From Streptomyces sp. TLI_146 (lineage in GTDB: Bacteria > Actinomycetota > Actinomycetes > Streptomycetales > Streptomycetaceae), in assembly GCF_002846415.1 (NCBI RefSeq), contig NZ_PJMX01000001.1, positions 2,790,001-2,854,000 of the forward strand: a DNA stretch of 64,000 nucleotides. The letters are read 5' to 3'. Of the stretch, positions 53,069-64,000 are shown one piece after another. The number at the start of each line of letters is the position of its first letter. Position 1 is the stretch's first letter. The notes below the pieces were generated by a model that made no database searches, had not been told where the DNA came from, and was given only the letters and a program-made list of their open reading frames with translations. The position numbers were made by a program, and so were the translations under genes.

Positions 53069-54730
53069 TCAGCGGCCCCGCAGCGTCCGGTACTTGGCGA
53101 CCAGCGCCTTGCTCGACTCGTCCAGGCCCGGCACCTCGGCGCCCTCGGTCAGCGCGGGCTCGACGCGCTTGGCGAGGACCTTGCCCAGCTCCACGCCCCA
53201 CTGGTCGAAGGAGTCGATGTTCCAGATCGCGCCCTGGACGAACACCTTGTGCTCGTACAGCGCGATGAGCTGGCCGAGGACGGAGGGGGTGAGCTCCTTC
53301 GCCAGGATGGTGGTCGTGGGGTGGTTGCCGCGGAACGTCTTGTGCGGCACCAGCTCCTCGGCCACGCCCTCCGCCCGTACCTCCTCGGGCGTCTTGCCGA
53401 AGGCCAGCGCCTGCGTCTGGGCGAAGAAGTTGGCCATCAGCAGGTCGTGCTGGGCGACCAGGCCGGGCCGGAGGTCGGCGACCGGCTCGGCGAAGCCGAT
53501 GAAGTCGGCCGGGATGACCTTGGTGCCCTGGTGGATCAACTGGTAGTAGGCGTGCTGCCCGTTGGTGCCCGGGGTGCCCCAGACGACCGGGCCGGTCTGC
53601 CACTCGACCGGGTTGCCGTCGCGGTCCACGGACTTGCCGTTGGACTCCATGTCGAGCTGCTGGAGGTAGGCGGTGAACTTCGACAGGTAGTGCGAGTACG
53701 GCAGCACGGCGTGCGACTGGGCGTCGAAGAACGCCCCGTACCAGACGCCCAGCAGCCCGAGCAGGAGCGGCGCGTTGGCCTCGGCGGGGGCGGTGCGGAA
53801 GTGCTCGTCGACCAGGTGGAAGCCGTCCAGCAGCTCGCGGAAGCGGTCCGGGCCGATGGCGATCATCAGCGAGAGGCCGATCGCCGAGTCGAACGAGTAG
53901 CGCCCGCCGACCCAGTCCCAGAACTCGAACATGTTGGCCGTGTCGATGCCGAAGTCGGCGACCTTCTCCGCGTTGGTGGAGAGCGCCACGAAGTGCTTGG
54001 CGACCGCGGCCTGATCCGCCCTCAGCTCGGTGAGGAGCCAGTCGCGCGCGGAGGTGGCGTTGGTGAGGGTCTCGATGGTGGTGAAGGTCTTGGACGCGAT
54101 GATGAACAGCGTCTCGGCCGCGTCCAGGTCGCGGAGCGCCTCGTGGAGGTCGGCGCCGTCCACGTTGGAGACGAAACGGACCGTCAGACCCCGGTCGGTG
54201 TAGGAGCGCAGCGCCTCGTACGCCATCGCCGGACCGAGGTCGGATCCGCCGATGCCGATGTTGACGACGTTCTTGATGCGCCTGCCGGTGTGCCCGGTCC
54301 ACTCGCCGGAGCGGACGCGCTCGGAGAAGGCGGCCATCTTGTCGAGCACCGCGTGCACGCCCGGCACCACGTTCTCGCCGTCGACCTCGACGACCGCCTC
54401 GCGCGGGGCGCGCAGCGCGGTGTGCAGCACGGCGCGGTCCTCGGTCGTGTTGATCTTCTCGCCGCGGAACATGGCGTCGCGCAGCCCCGCCACGTCGGCG
54501 GCCGCGGCCAGCTCGCGCAGCAGCCCCAGGGTCTCGTCGGTGACGAGGTGCTTCGAGTAGTCGAGGTGCAGATCGCCGACCGTCAGGGTGTATCCGGCGC
54601 CGCGGCCGGGGTCGGCGGCGAACAGCTCGCGCAGATGGGTGTCGCCCAACTGCTCGCGGTGCTTGCCCAGTGCGGTCCACTCGGGCATCTGGTTGAGCCT
54701 GGTACGGCCTTCTGCGTTCATCTCTGACAT
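53069..54730 (-). CDS. pgi: Glucose-6-phosphate isomerase
   Basis: A 553-aa isomerase interconverting glucose 6-phosphate and fructose 6-phosphate. [18 protein letters not shown], signature [40 protein letters not shown] with the catalytic Glu-His region, and a C-terminal [20 protein letters not shown] are present. ATG 54730 has GAGGAAG at 7 nt; ATG 54721 is also possible. It links the pentose-phosphate operon with glycolysis. Confidence 0.96.
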   Translation of the reverse strand: MSEMNAEGRTRLNQMPEWTALGKHREQLGDTHLRELFAADPGRGAGYTLTVGDLHLDYSKHLVTDETLGLLRELAAAADVAGLRDAMFRGEKINTTEDRAVLHTALRAPREAVVEVDGENVVPGVHAVLDKMAAFSERVRSGEWTGHTGRRIKNVVNIGIGGSDLGPAMAYEALRSYTDRGLTVRFVSNVDGADLHEALRDLDAAETLFIIASKTFTTIETLTNATSARDWLLTELRADQAAVAKHFVALSTNAEKVADFGIDTANMFEFWDWVGGRYSFDSAIGLSLMIAIGPDRFRELLDGFHLVDEHFRTAPAEANAPLLLGLLGVWYGAFFDAQSHAVLPYSHYLSKFTAYLQQLDMESNGKSVDRDGNPVEWQTGPVVWGTPGTNGQHAYYQLIHQGTKVIPADFIGFAEPVADLRPGLVAQHDLLMANFFAQTQALAFGKTPEEVRAEGVAEELVPHKTFRGNHPTTTILAKELTPSVLGQLIALYEHKVFVQGAIWNIDSFDQWGVELGKVLAKRVEPALTEGAEVPGLDESSKALVAKYRTLRGR

Positions 54731-54930
54731 CAGCCCACTTCCTCGTACTCGCGTACGTACCTGCCCCGCTGCCCCTCCAACTTAGTTGATCAGGACGTAA
54801 GGGCAGGAATCAGAGCGGCCACGGCGCCCGGGAACAATCCGGACGCCACGAGGGCGGGCGTGTCGAGCGCCCGGGGTGATGCCGAAGGGCCCGGCAGACG
54901 AACCGAGTTCGTCTGCCGGGCCCTTCGCTG
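54731..54930 (-). terminator. 20-bp perfect hairpin terminator of the rbpA-like gene (54883-54927) and pgi upstream region
   Basis: Arms 54883-54902 and 54908-54927 pair perfectly over 20 bp around CCGAG, ending 3 bp after the stop of the rbpA-like gene. The remaining ~150 bp upstream of pgi should hold its promoter; no clear box was identified. Confidence 0.9.
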
Positions 54931-55266
54931 TCAGATCTCGCCGCGGAGCTTGGCGAGCGCCTCCGCGAGGATCGCCTCGCCGTCCGCGTCGCTGCGCCGC
55001 TCCCGCACATACGCGAGGTGGGTCTTGTACGGCTCCGTGCGCGGCGGGTCCGGCGGGTTGTCCCGGTCCTGACCGGCCGGGAAGCCGCAGCGCGGGCAGT
55101 CCCACGTCTCCGGAACCTGTGCGTCACTGGCGAAGCTCGGCTGCGTCTCGTGCCCGTTCGAGCACCAGAAGGAGATGCGCAGGCGCGGCGCGGACTCGCC
55201 ACGCTCGGCCTCACCCATCGGCCCCGCTCCGACCCGGCTTCCCCGGATCGCGTTGCCACTTGCCAC
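54931..55266 (-). CDS. RbpA-family RNA polymerase-binding protein (divergent paralogue type)
   Basis: A 111-aa protein. It has the RbpA plan: an N-terminal AIRGSRVG tail, a central core with zinc-type cysteines (FWCSNGHETQPSF and WDCPRCGFPAG), a basic PYKTHLAYVRERR segment and a C-terminal helix (AILAEALAKLRGEI) that contacts sigma. RbpA stabilises sigma-HrdB holoenzyme. The sequence differs clearly from the main RbpA, so it is more likely the second paralogue seen in Streptomyces. Confidence 0.83.
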   Translation of the reverse strand: MASGNAIRGSRVGAGPMGEAERGESAPRLRISFWCSNGHETQPSFASDAQVPETWDCPRCGFPAGQDRDNPPDPPRTEPYKTHLAYVRERRSDADGEAILAEALAKLRGEI

Positions 55267-55376
55267 GGTCGTAACTCCCTGCGTGATGGTGCTCGAAGAT
55301 GCCCCAGTCTACGTAAGGCCCAACGCGCGTCCAGTGATTGTAGTTACACCCCACCCCTGAACGCGGAGACGACAGA

Positions 55377-55613
55377 TCAGTTGTCCAGCTTCATCAGCAG
55401 ACCAAGTACGACAATGCACGCGAACCAGCCCAGACCGACCACGACGGTGATGCGGTCGAGGTTGCGCTCGGCGACCGAGGAACCGCCGACGGACGACTGC
55501 ATTCCGCCACCGAACATGTCGGAGAGGCCGCCGCCCTTTCCCTTGTGCATCAGCACCAGCAGCATCAGCAGCAGGCTGAAGACGATCAGGGCAATCGAGA
55601 ACCCGACAATCAC
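55377..55613 (-). CDS. secG: Preprotein translocase subunit SecG
   Basis: A 78-aa protein with two membrane helices (about 3-23 and 55-75) flanking the Gly-rich GKGGGLSDMFGGGMQSSVGG loop and AERNLDR, characteristic of SecG. GTG 55613 is the start. It is part of SecYEG and promotes SecA cycling. It lies 109 bp downstream of tpiA on the same strand, the usual actinobacterial order. Confidence 0.93.
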   Translation of the reverse strand: MIVGFSIALIVFSLLLMLLVLMHKGKGGGLSDMFGGGMQSSVGGSSVAERNLDRITVVVGLGWFACIVVLGLLMKLDN

Positions 55614-55722
55614 GGCTGGACCAACTTCCTAGGACTGATATGGCGACGGGGGCCGGGGGACGTATTCCATAATCCCGAGCCCGACCCCCGCAAGGGTACG
55701 ACGGATCCGCGCTACCGCATAC

Positions 55723-56498
55723 TCACTGGTCGCGGAAGCGGACGATCTTGACGAACTCGTCGGCGTCCAGCGCCGCGCCGCCCACCAGGGCGCCGTCGAC
55801 ATCCGGCTGAGCCATGATCGCGGCCACGTTGGAGGCCTTGACCGAGCCGCCGTACTGGATGCGGACCTTGTCGGCCAGCTCCTGCGAGTAGAGCTCCGCG
55901 AGGCGGCCGCGGATGGCTCCGCACACCTCCTGCGCGTCCTCGGGGTGGCGACCTCGCCGGTGCCGATGGCCCACACCGGCTCGTACGCGATCACGATGGA
56001 CTCGGCCTGCTCGGCCGGGACGTCCTTGAGGCCGCCGTCCAGCTGGTTCAGCGTGTAGGAGACCTGGTCGCCCGCCTTGCGGATGTCCAGGCCCTCGCCG
56101 ACGCAGAGGATCGGGGTCAGGCCGTGCTTGAACGCGGCCTTCACCTTGGCGTTGCAGAGCTCGTCGCTCTCGGCGTGGTACTGACGGCGCTCGGAGTGGC
56201 CCACGGCCACGTACGTGCACTTCAGCTTGGCGAGCATCGGGCCCGAGATCTCGCCGGTGTAGGCACCGGAGTCCTGCGCCGAGATGTCCTGGGCGCCGTA
56301 CTTGATCTTGAGCTTGTCGCCGTCGACCAGGGTCTGCACCGAGCGCAGGTCCACGAAGGGCGGCAGGACCGCGACCTCGACTGCGTCGTAGTCCTTGTCG
56401 GCCAGGGCGAAGGCGAGCTTCTGGACGTGCGCGATGGCCTCAAGGTGGTTGAGGTTCATCTTCCAGTTGCCGGCCATCAGCGGGGTACGCGTGGTCAC
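55723..56498 (-). CDS. tpiA: Triosephosphate isomerase, with apparent one-base frameshift
   Basis: A TIM-barrel isomerase of glycolysis. The N-terminal frame gives AGNWKMN (K13), VAVGHSERR (His) and [16 protein letters not shown] (catalytic Glu). The correct continuation ([31 protein letters not shown] phosphate loop, [18 protein letters not shown]) is in another frame. One C is missing from a run of four (55942-55945 on the plus strand); five would restore a 258-aa protein. As written, the protein loses its phosphate-binding half and runs on to 55629. A homopolymer sequencing error is the likeliest cause, since no other tpiA is visible here and pgk lies 5 bp upstream. Confidence 0.9.
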
Positions 56499-56503
56499 GG
56501 TGT

Positions 56504-57715
56504 TCAGTCCTCCAGTGCGGCAAGGCCGGGAAGCGTCTTGCCCTCAAGGTATTCGAGGCTCGCGCCGCCGCCGGTCGAGATGTGACCGAAGGCGTTCTCG
56601 TCGAAGCCGAGCGTGCGCACGGCGGCGGCGGAGTCGCCGCCGCCGACGACGGTGAAGCCGTCGCAGTTCAGGAGCGCCCGGGCGATCGCCCGGGTGCCGC
56701 CCGCGTAGTCGGGGTGCTCGAAGACGCCGACCGGGCCGTTCCAGAACACCGTCTCGGCATCCGCGATCTTCGACTCGTACAGCTCACGCGTCCGGGGGCC
56801 GATGTCCAGGCCCTCCTTGTCGGCGGGGATCTTGTCCGCGTCGACGGTGACGAAGTCGGCCGGGGCCTTGGTCTTCAGGTCCGGGAAGTCGCCCGAGGCC
56901 AGGATGTCGACCGGCAGGACCAGCTCGACACCGCTCTTCTCGGCGCGCTCCATGTACTCCGTGACGACCGGGATCTGGTCCTCCTGGAGCAGCGAGATGC
57001 CCACCTCGTAGCCCTTGGCCTTGAGGAAGGTGTACGCCATGCCGCCGCCGATGAGGATGCGGTCGGCCTTGCCGAGCAGCTGGTCGATCACGGCGAGCTT
57101 GTCGGAGACCTTGGCGCCGCCGAGCACCACCACGTACGGGCGCTTGACGTCGGCGGTCAGCTTCTTCAGGACGCCGACCTCGGTGGCGATGAGGAAGCCG
57201 GCCGCGTGCGGGAGGCGCGCGGGCAGGTCGAAGACCGAGGCGTGCTTGCGGTGCACCGCGCCGAAGCCGTCACCCACGTAGACGTCGGCGAGCTCGGCGA
57301 GCGCGTCCGCGAAGGCGCCGCGCTCGGCGTCGTCCTTGCTCGTCTCACCGGCGTTGAAGCGCAGGTTCTCCAGCACGGCGACCTGGCCGTCGGCCAGCGC
57401 GGCGACGGTCTCCTTGGCGGAGGCGCCCACGGTGTCGGTGGCGAAGGCGACGTCCGCGCCCAGCAGTTCACCGAGCCGCGCGGCCGCCGGGGCCAGCGAG
57501 AAGGCCGGGTCCGGGGCGCCCTTGGGGCGGCCCAGGTGCGAGGCGACGACCACGCGCGCGCCGGCCTCGGCGAGCTTGGCGATCGTCGGCTGGACGGCGC
57601 GGATACGGCCGTCGTCGGTGATGGTGGTGCCGTCGAGCGGCACGTTGAGGTCGGCGCGGACGAATACCCGCTTGCCGGAGACGCCCTCGGCGAGAAGTTC
57701 GTCGATCGTCTTCAT
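56504..57715 (-). CDS. pgk: Phosphoglycerate kinase
   Basis: A 403-aa two-domain kinase. [25 protein letters not shown], the hinge [18 protein letters not shown] and [13 protein letters not shown] match PGK throughout. ATG 57715 follows AAGGAG. It is co-transcribed with tpiA, which starts 5 bp after its stop. The gap to gap contains a hairpin that may set relative expression. Confidence 0.96.
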   Translation of the reverse strand: MKTIDELLAEGVSGKRVFVRADLNVPLDGTTITDDGRIRAVQPTIAKLAEAGARVVVASHLGRPKGAPDPAFSLAPAAARLGELLGADVAFATDTVGASAKETVAALADGQVAVLENLRFNAGETSKDDAERGAFADALAELADVYVGDGFGAVHRKHASVFDLPARLPHAAGFLIATEVGVLKKLTADVKRPYVVVLGGAKVSDKLAVIDQLLGKADRILIGGGMAYTFLKAKGYEVGISLLQEDQIPVVTEYMERAEKSGVELVLPVDILASGDFPDLKTKAPADFVTVDADKIPADKEGLDIGPRTRELYESKIADAETVFWNGPVGVFEHPDYAGGTRAIARALLNCDGFTVVGGGDSAAAVRTLGFDENAFGHISTGGGASLEYLEGKTLPGLAALED

Positions 57716-57753
57716 GTGTTTCTGCGACTCCTTGGAGAAGGACGAGGCAAGCG

Positions 57754-57795
57754 ACAGGGCTCGTGCGGCGCATCGTTGCGCTGCCCGAGCCCTGT
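57754..57795 (-). terminator. Hairpin between gap and pgk (partial terminator or attenuator)
   Basis: Outer arms ACAGGGCTCG (57754-57763) and CGAGCCCTGT (57786-57795) enclose a GC-rich inner stem (GCGGCGC / GCGCTGC type). It sits within an otherwise co-directional gap-pgk-tpiA run, so partial termination after gap is likely. Confidence 0.7.
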
Positions 57796-57832
57796 GCTCA
57801 CATCGAGATGCCTGCCCTGAGACTTATCAGAC

Positions 57833-59109
<1,277 letters not shown>

Positions 59110-62058
59110 TCAGTCCCGCAGTGCGCGGAGCGCCTTGCCGATCACGTTCTTGCGGTCGGCGGCCGACGGCACGTGCTCCAGGCCGAAGCCGAGCAGCACG
59201 GTGTCGTGGGTGGTGACGGCCGCCTGGGAGTGGAAGAGCGCCTGGGAGCGGGCCCAGTCGCCGGCGTTGCCGGGGCTGCCGGCCGGCGGTCCCGGCACGG
59301 TCCACGGGCCGAGCGCCGTCTCGAATCCCTCGGCGCCCTGTTCGGCGCCGCCGATCACCAGCTTGGTGTCGTCGACGAAGGCGCCCACCCCGCCGCTGCC
59401 GGGGTCCGACACATAGGAGACGGAGAGCTCGACCTGCTTGCCCGCGTAGGCGGCGAGGTCGACCGAAACCGGCTGCCAGCCGTTGGAGGAGCCGGTGAAC
59501 CGGTTCCACGCGCCCGAGGTGCCGGTCGCCGTGCAGGCGCCGGAGCCCACGGTCAGGTAGTGCGCCAGGAACGGGTGGCCCTGGACGTAGTAGCCCTGCT
59601 CGCACTGGGTGGGCACCGCCTGGCTGGTGCCGCCGTTGGTGTCCGGCAGGGTCGTCCAGTCGTCCTGCCCGACCGTGTGCGCCTCGACGATCACGTTGTC
59701 GAAGCCGGGCTCGGTGTCATAGCTGAGCTGGAAGCGCAGGCTCGGCTGCTGGGCCGCCGTGGTGCCGCTCAGGTCGACGGTCCGGGACAGCCGCATATAG
59801 GCGCTGTCCTGGTGCTTGGCCGCCGCGAACCAGTCGCCCGCGGCGGGCTCGAACGGGGTGCGGATCCCGGGGTAGCTGCCCGCGGCCGCGCTCTTGAACT
59901 GCGGGAACTGGTCGGGCTTGAGCGTGTCCGAGGTGATCGTGTACGCCCCGGCCAGGTCCAGCGGGTTGTCGCTCGCGTTGCCGAGGGCCGCCTTGGCGCC
60001 CGCCAGGGCCCCGGTGCCCTCGAAGGCGGGCGGGGACTTCAGGCCGACGCGGTTGTAGGCGCCGAGGTAGTACTGGGCGAAGTCGTCGGAGTCGGCGCCG
60101 CCGAGGTCGACGGTGCCGCCCGCCTTCTCACCGGCGTTGACGAGCCTGCCGCCCTCGTTGAGGTAGTCGCGCACGGCCAGCGTGACCGCCGCGGTGGGCC
60201 GCTCGGCACCGGTGTACCAGACCACGGTCCCGAAGTGGCTCAGCACGCCGAGCGCGCTGGGCGTGCCCTGGGTGGCCACGTCCCAGACCGCGGACCTGCG
60301 GCCGTTGTCGGCGAGCGCCTTGGTGTACGCGGCGGCGTACTGGGCGGGCGCGGTGCCGCCCTCCTCCGCGATCACCAGGGTGTCGCCCCTGGGCCGGTCG
60401 GCCACGGTGTAGGTGAACGGCGTGCTGGAGGTGGACTTGCCGCCCCGGGTGCGCCCGGTGAACCAGACCTCCACCTTGGAGCCGACCTCCGCGCCCTCGA
60501 CGGTGGCCCGGTACTGGTCGAAGTGGATGTTGTCGTCGCCGCCGTAGACGTCGCCGCCCTGCCACGCCTCCAGGTCCTCGGTGTGCGTACGGCCGCCGTC
60601 GATGCGGTAGTTGAGCGTCTTGTCGCGCACCGACTTGCGTACGGTGACGGCGACTTCCTGGTCCTCGCCGCGGGCGTACGAGGTGGTGAAGGCGTCCGGG
60701 GTGAAGTCGGGGGCCTCGATGCCGACCGGGGAGACCGGCTGGTCGGGCCGGCGCGCGGAGTCGGCGACGGCCAGCGCGAACGGGATGTTCTTGGCGAACT
60801 CCTGCTGGATCAGCTTCTCGTCGTCCGGGAAGTTGAAGACCGACTGGCAGTCACCGGGCTTCCACTGGTCGTTGGGGTCGATCCGGGACGCGGTCTGGCA
60901 GGTCGACATCTCCGGGGTGAACATATGGATCCCGTTGACGTTCCCCGCGTGGCCGTCGGCCTCGCCGTTGGTGGTGTACAGCTCGGAGGAGAGCTGGGAG
61001 TGGTAGCCGGGGATCGCGGGCTTGGCGGGCGTGCCGGCCAGCGACTTGTAGAGGACGTCGTCCGGGGTCGGGGTGGCGACCTGCCAGCCCACGCCGTACA
61101 GCAGCAGCTCGGCCGCGGAGTGGTAGTTGATCGCGTAGGAGAAGCCGATCCGCTTCTCGAAGGCGTCCAGCGCGCGGGTCTCCGGCTCGGAGGCCGGGGA
61201 CGGGCCGCGGTAGGTCTCGTCGGCGGGGTCCGGGGACGAACCCTCGTTGTCGTAGCCCCACTTGTAGGGGAAGTTGCGGTTGGGGTCGACGCCGTCGCCG
61301 GGCGCGGTCTTCCCGTCGCCGTTGTTGTCGCGCAGGTTCTTGCGCCACAGCCGCTGCTGGGTGCCGGTGAAGGTGTAGTCGTACCCGTCGGGGTTGGCGG
61401 AGAGCACGAACCACAGCTCGGTGGAGTCCACGATCTTGGTGATCCGCGGGTCCTTGCCGTAGTTGTCGAGGTAGTGGTGCATCAGCCGCCGGGTCATCTC
61501 CGGGGTGATCCACTCACGGGCGTGCTGGTTCGACAGGTACAGCACGGAGGGCTTGGAGCCGTCGCGGGTCTTCGCCGCGCCCTTGGTGAGCTTGAGGGCG
61601 AGGATGTCCTGGCCCTTGACCGTCTTGCCGATCGACTCGACCTTGGTGAGGTCGGGGTGCGCGAGCTGGGTGTCGACGATCTCCTTCTGCAGGCCGCCTG
61701 CCCCGCTGTAGGGGCGGAAGACACCGTCTCCCTGGGCCTTGAGGCGCTTCTCGGTCGCCGTCGAGAGGGTGTGCCGGGTGAGGTCGACGCCCTGCTTCTT
61801 CAGCGTGCCGGCCTGCCGCTCGGTGAGGTAGAGCTCGACCTTGGCGCTTCCCTTGGCGGGTACCTGCGCGGTCAGTTCCTGGCCGTCCGCCCCCTGCTGG
61901 AGCAGCAGTGGCAGCTGCGCCTTGGTGACGTCGGCGTACCAGACGGAGAGTCCTTCGCCTCCGCCGCCGCCCGGACTGGCGTGAGCGGCCGGTACCGCCG
62001 CCAGACCGGCCGTGAGCAGTGAAGCCGCGGCGAGGATTGCTCTCGCTCTGCGTCTCAT
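59110..62058 (-). CDS. Secreted M14-family zinc carboxypeptidase, large multidomain
   Basis: A 982-aa exported protein. MRRRARAILAAASLLTAGLA is a Sec signal cleaved after AHA. An N-terminal pro-domain leads to the M14 domain (about 105-440): zinc motif SNQHAREWITPE (HxxE), the VDPNRNFPYKWG arginine region and third His in INYHSAAELLLYG. C-terminal parts include beta-rich modules and an immune-inhibitor-A-like domain (LRFQLSYDTEPGFDNVIVEA; SVSYVSDPGSGGVGAFVDDT). ATG 62058 follows AAGGGGGGG. It probably digests extracellular protein. Length is typical of the large Streptomyces M14 group. Confidence 0.92.
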   Translation of the reverse strand: MRRRARAILAAASLLTAGLAAVPAAHASPGGGGGEGLSVWYADVTKAQLPLLLQQGADGQELTAQVPAKGSAKVELYLTERQAGTLKKQGVDLTRHTLSTATEKRLKAQGDGVFRPYSGAGGLQKEIVDTQLAHPDLTKVESIGKTVKGQDILALKLTKGAAKTRDGSKPSVLYLSNQHAREWITPEMTRRLMHHYLDNYGKDPRITKIVDSTELWFVLSANPDGYDYTFTGTQQRLWRKNLRDNNGDGKTAPGDGVDPNRNFPYKWGYDNEGSSPDPADETYRGPSPASEPETRALDAFEKRIGFSYAINYHSAAELLLYGVGWQVATPTPDDVLYKSLAGTPAKPAIPGYHSQLSSELYTTNGEADGHAGNVNGIHMFTPEMSTCQTASRIDPNDQWKPGDCQSVFNFPDDEKLIQQEFAKNIPFALAVADSARRPDQPVSPVGIEAPDFTPDAFTTSYARGEDQEVAVTVRKSVRDKTLNYRIDGGRTHTEDLEAWQGGDVYGGDDNIHFDQYRATVEGAEVGSKVEVWFTGRTRGGKSTSSTPFTYTVADRPRGDTLVIAEEGGTAPAQYAAAYTKALADNGRRSAVWDVATQGTPSALGVLSHFGTVVWYTGAERPTAAVTLAVRDYLNEGGRLVNAGEKAGGTVDLGGADSDDFAQYYLGAYNRVGLKSPPAFEGTGALAGAKAALGNASDNPLDLAGAYTITSDTLKPDQFPQFKSAAAGSYPGIRTPFEPAAGDWFAAAKHQDSAYMRLSRTVDLSGTTAAQQPSLRFQLSYDTEPGFDNVIVEAHTVGQDDWTTLPDTNGGTSQAVPTQCEQGYYVQGHPFLAHYLTVGSGACTATGTSGAWNRFTGSSNGWQPVSVDLAAYAGKQVELSVSYVSDPGSGGVGAFVDDTKLVIGGAEQGAEGFETALGPWTVPGPPAGSPGNAGDWARSQALFHSQAAVTTHDTVLLGFGLEHVPSAADRKNVIGKALRALRD

Positions 62059-62260
62059 TGGCCCCCCTTGCTGTTGTGTGCCACGAAAGTGGACAGACGC
62101 CAGGCTCATGACACTTCATGATCATGTCAATACCGTGGAAGGGTGGTGAAACCGGAACCGGCGCCCACCAAGTGGGCGCCGGTCACGGCGAGTTCAACAC
62201 TAGGGCCCGACAGCGGTACGAGAGGGGCACCGACGCGAAGCGGAGGGAGCACTCCCCCGA

Positions 62261-63250
62261 TCAGCCGACCAGGCCGTCCGCCATCTCCTCGGTCAGATTG
62301 GACTCGGTGCCGGGGATGCCCAGGTCCTGCGCCCGCTTGTCCGCCATCGCGAGCAGCCGGCGGATCCGGCCCGCGACCGCGTCCTTGGTCAGCGGCGGGT
62401 CGGCGAGCGCGCCCAGCTCCTCCAGGGAGGCCTGCTTGTGCTCCATGCGCAGCCGCCCGGCGGCCGCCAGGTGCTCCGGCACCTCCTCGCCCAGGATCTC
62501 CAGGGCGCGCTGCACCCGGGCCCCGGCGGCGACGGCGGCCCGGGCCGAGCGGCGCAGGTTGGCGTCGTCGAAGTTGGCCAGGCGGTTCGCGGTGGCCCGG
62601 ACCTCGCGGCGCATCCGCCGCTCCTCCCAGGCGAGCACCGACTCGTGCGCGCCGAGCCGGGTCAGCAGGGCGCCGATCGCGTCGCCGTCGCGCACGACCA
62701 CGCGGTCCACGCCGCGCACCTCGCGGGCCTTCGCGGCGATCTGGAGCCTGCGGGCCGCGCCGACCAGCGCGAGCGCCGCCTCCGGGCCCGGGCAGGTCAC
62801 CTCCAAGGAGGAGGAGCGGCCCGGCTCGGTGAGCGAGCCGTGGGCGAGGAAGGCCCCGCGCCAGGCCGCCTCGGCGTCACAGGTGGCCCCCGAGACCACC
62901 TGGGGCGGAAGGCCCCGGATGGGGCGGCCGCGGCCGTCCACGAGCCCGGTCTGGCGCGCCAGCTGGTCGCCGCCCGCCACCACCCGTACGACGAAGCGCG
63001 AGCCGCGGCGCAGCCCGCCCGGGGCCATCACGATCAGCTCGGAGCTGTGGCCGAAGATCTCCAGGATGTCCCGCTTGAGCCGGCGTGCCGCCATCGCGGT
63101 GTCCAGCTCCGCCTCGATCACGATGCGGCCGCTGACCAGGTGGAGTCCGCCCGCGAACCGCAGGATCGACGAGACCTCCGCCTTTCTGCAGCAGGTCCGG
63201 GTGACGGGGAGCCGGGAGATCTCATCCTTCACCGCTGCCGTCATCGCCAT
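62261..63250 (-). CDS. whiA: Sporulation regulator WhiA
   Basis: A 329-aa protein with a LAGLIDADG-homing-endonuclease-like N-terminal fold and a C-terminal HTH ([20 protein letters not shown]). It starts [20 protein letters not shown] and is almost invariant in Streptomyces, where with WhiB it triggers sporulation septation. Its start overlaps the upstream yvcK stop by 10 bp. Confidence 0.97.
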   Translation of the reverse strand: MAMTAAVKDEISRLPVTRTCCRKAEVSSILRFAGGLHLVSGRIVIEAELDTAMAARRLKRDILEIFGHSSELIVMAPGGLRRGSRFVVRVVAGGDQLARQTGLVDGRGRPIRGLPPQVVSGATCDAEAAWRGAFLAHGSLTEPGRSSSLEVTCPGPEAALALVGAARRLQIAAKAREVRGVDRVVVRDGDAIGALLTRLGAHESVLAWEERRMRREVRATANRLANFDDANLRRSARAAVAAGARVQRALEILGEEVPEHLAAAGRLRMEHKQASLEELGALADPPLTKDAVAGRIRRLLAMADKRAQDLGIPGTESNLTEEMADGLVG

Positions 63251-64000
63251 GGGCCGATCCTTCCATGCATCCGAAAAATACGGTCGTACGCGGCGGCCAA
63301 CAGCTCCCGGTCGTGCTTCGGGGACCCGTCGGGCGCGGCGACCGCCGCCAGCTCGACCACGGCGCCGAGCTGCTTGGCGGCGTCGGCGAGGGACTCGCGG
63401 TCGGGCACGGCGGCCTCGTCGGCCAGCACCACGTCCAGGGCGAGTTTAGGGGCGTGTCGTCCCAAAACCTCCAAATGACGCTGCGGAGAGAAGCCATCGG
63501 TTTCGCCGGGCTGGGGCGCCAGGTTCAGCGAGAGCACCTTGCGGGCCTTGGTCACCGTCAGCGCGTCGAGCAGCTCGGGCACCAGCAGGTGCGGGATGAC
63601 CGAGGAGAACCAGGAGCCCGGGCCGAGCACCACCCAGTCGGCGTCCAGGACGGCCTCCACCGCCTCCGGGACGGCCGGCGGGTCGTGCGGGACCAGGTTG
63701 ACGGACTGCACCTCACCGGGGGTGAGCGCCACCGTGGCCTGGCCGCGGACTGTGTCCACGTCCGTGGGGCGGGCCGGGTCGTGGCCCCGGACCAGCGCCT
63801 CCAGCTCCAGCGGGACGGCGGACATCGGCAGCACCCTGCCGTGCGCCCCGAGGAGCTTGCCGACCAGGTCGAGCGCCTGGACGTGGTCGCCCAGCTGCTC
63901 CCACAGGGCCACGATCAGCAGATTGCCGACCGCGTGCTCGTGCAGCTCGCCCTGGGACTGGAAGCGGTGCTGGATGACCCGGGCCCAGGTCTGGCCCCAG
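63241..64000 (-). CDS. yvcK: YvcK/CofD-family gluconeogenesis factor (5' part outside window)
   Basis: The frame is open to the window end, so the N-terminus is missing. About 252 C-terminal codons are present: [40 protein letters not shown] and [20 protein letters not shown] are YvcK marks. YvcK proteins bind UDP-sugars and link carbon metabolism with wall synthesis. The order rapZ-yvcK-whiA is conserved in Gram-positives; only yvcK and whiA are visible here. Confidence 0.93.
   Translation of the reverse strand, partial: WGQTWARVIQHRFQSQGELHEHAVGNLLIVALWEQLGDHVQALDLVGKLLGAHGRVLPMSAVPLELEALVRGHDPARPTDVDTVRGQATVALTPGEVQSVNLVPHDPPAVPEAVEAVLDADWVVLGPGSWFSSVIPHLLVPELLDALTVTKARKVLSLNLAPQPGETDGFSPQRHLEVLGRHAPKLALDVVLADEAAVPDRESLADAAKQLGAVVELAAVAAPDGSPKHDRELLAAAYDRIFRMHGRIGPWR

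Overview
The window is chromosomal DNA of a Streptomyces-type actinomycete. Protein-coding sequence has very high GC with G/C at third positions, GTG and TTG starts are common, 4-bp ATGA/GTGA stop-start overlaps are frequent, and the order suf operon - ctaA/ctaB - tkt/tal/zwf/opcA/pgl - pgi - rbpA-like - secG - tpiA/pgk/gap - whiA/yvcK is the conserved order of Streptomyces chromosomes. No rRNA, tRNA or CRISPR array was seen.

Layout. 1-2967: a hexuronate/aldarate catabolic cluster, with a KdgD-type dehydratase and an unknown protein on the minus strand, divergent from a uronate-dehydrogenase-like SDR. 3058-15585: mostly single genes (two-domain TerD protein, ketoacyl synthase, Ser/Thr kinase with a PQQ-type propeller, PhoX phosphatase, secreted nuclease, monooxygenase-like protein), separated by GC-rich palindromic intergenic repeats. 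15762-17716: convergent lysine genes dapA and dapD. 17727-22334: MFS exporter divergent from a fused HxlR regulator/peroxiredoxin, an SMR exporter with its TetR regulator, and a secreted DUF3616-like protein.

22443-30719 is the accessory part. A VOC (glyoxalase-fold) gene is split in two by a 5.24-kb insertion (22500-27739). The insertion is bounded by 29-bp imperfect inverted repeats and a repeated TC dinucleotide. Removing the insertion and one TC rejoins the VOC gene in frame. It carries a membrane-anchored coiled-coil-like protein, an HNH-type nuclease, a low-GC membrane protein with TTA codons, an XRE/TPR regulator and a DUF7848-type pair, but no recombinase or transposase. Next to the VOC gene lies a large HTH / P-loop ATPase / Sel1-repeat protein with STAND-like architecture.

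30770-37444 is the SUF iron-sulfur operon, read leftwards: sufR-sufB-sufD-Rieske ferredoxin-sufC-sufS-sufU-sufT. A CAAC-N6-GTTG operator lies at the sufR start. 37795-43097 holds an ABC-2 exporter and the heme A genes ctaA and ctaB. 43434-50020 is a tight pentose-phosphate operon (tkt-tal-zwf-opcA-pgl). 50105-55613 holds a poly-gamma-glutamate hydrolase-like protein, two bacterial PH-domain membrane proteins, pgi, an RbpA-family protein and secG. 55723-58840 is the lower glycolytic set tpiA-pgk-gap. As written, tpiA carries a one-base frameshift. 59110-64000 holds a secreted M14 carboxypeptidase, whiA and the 3' part of yvcK.
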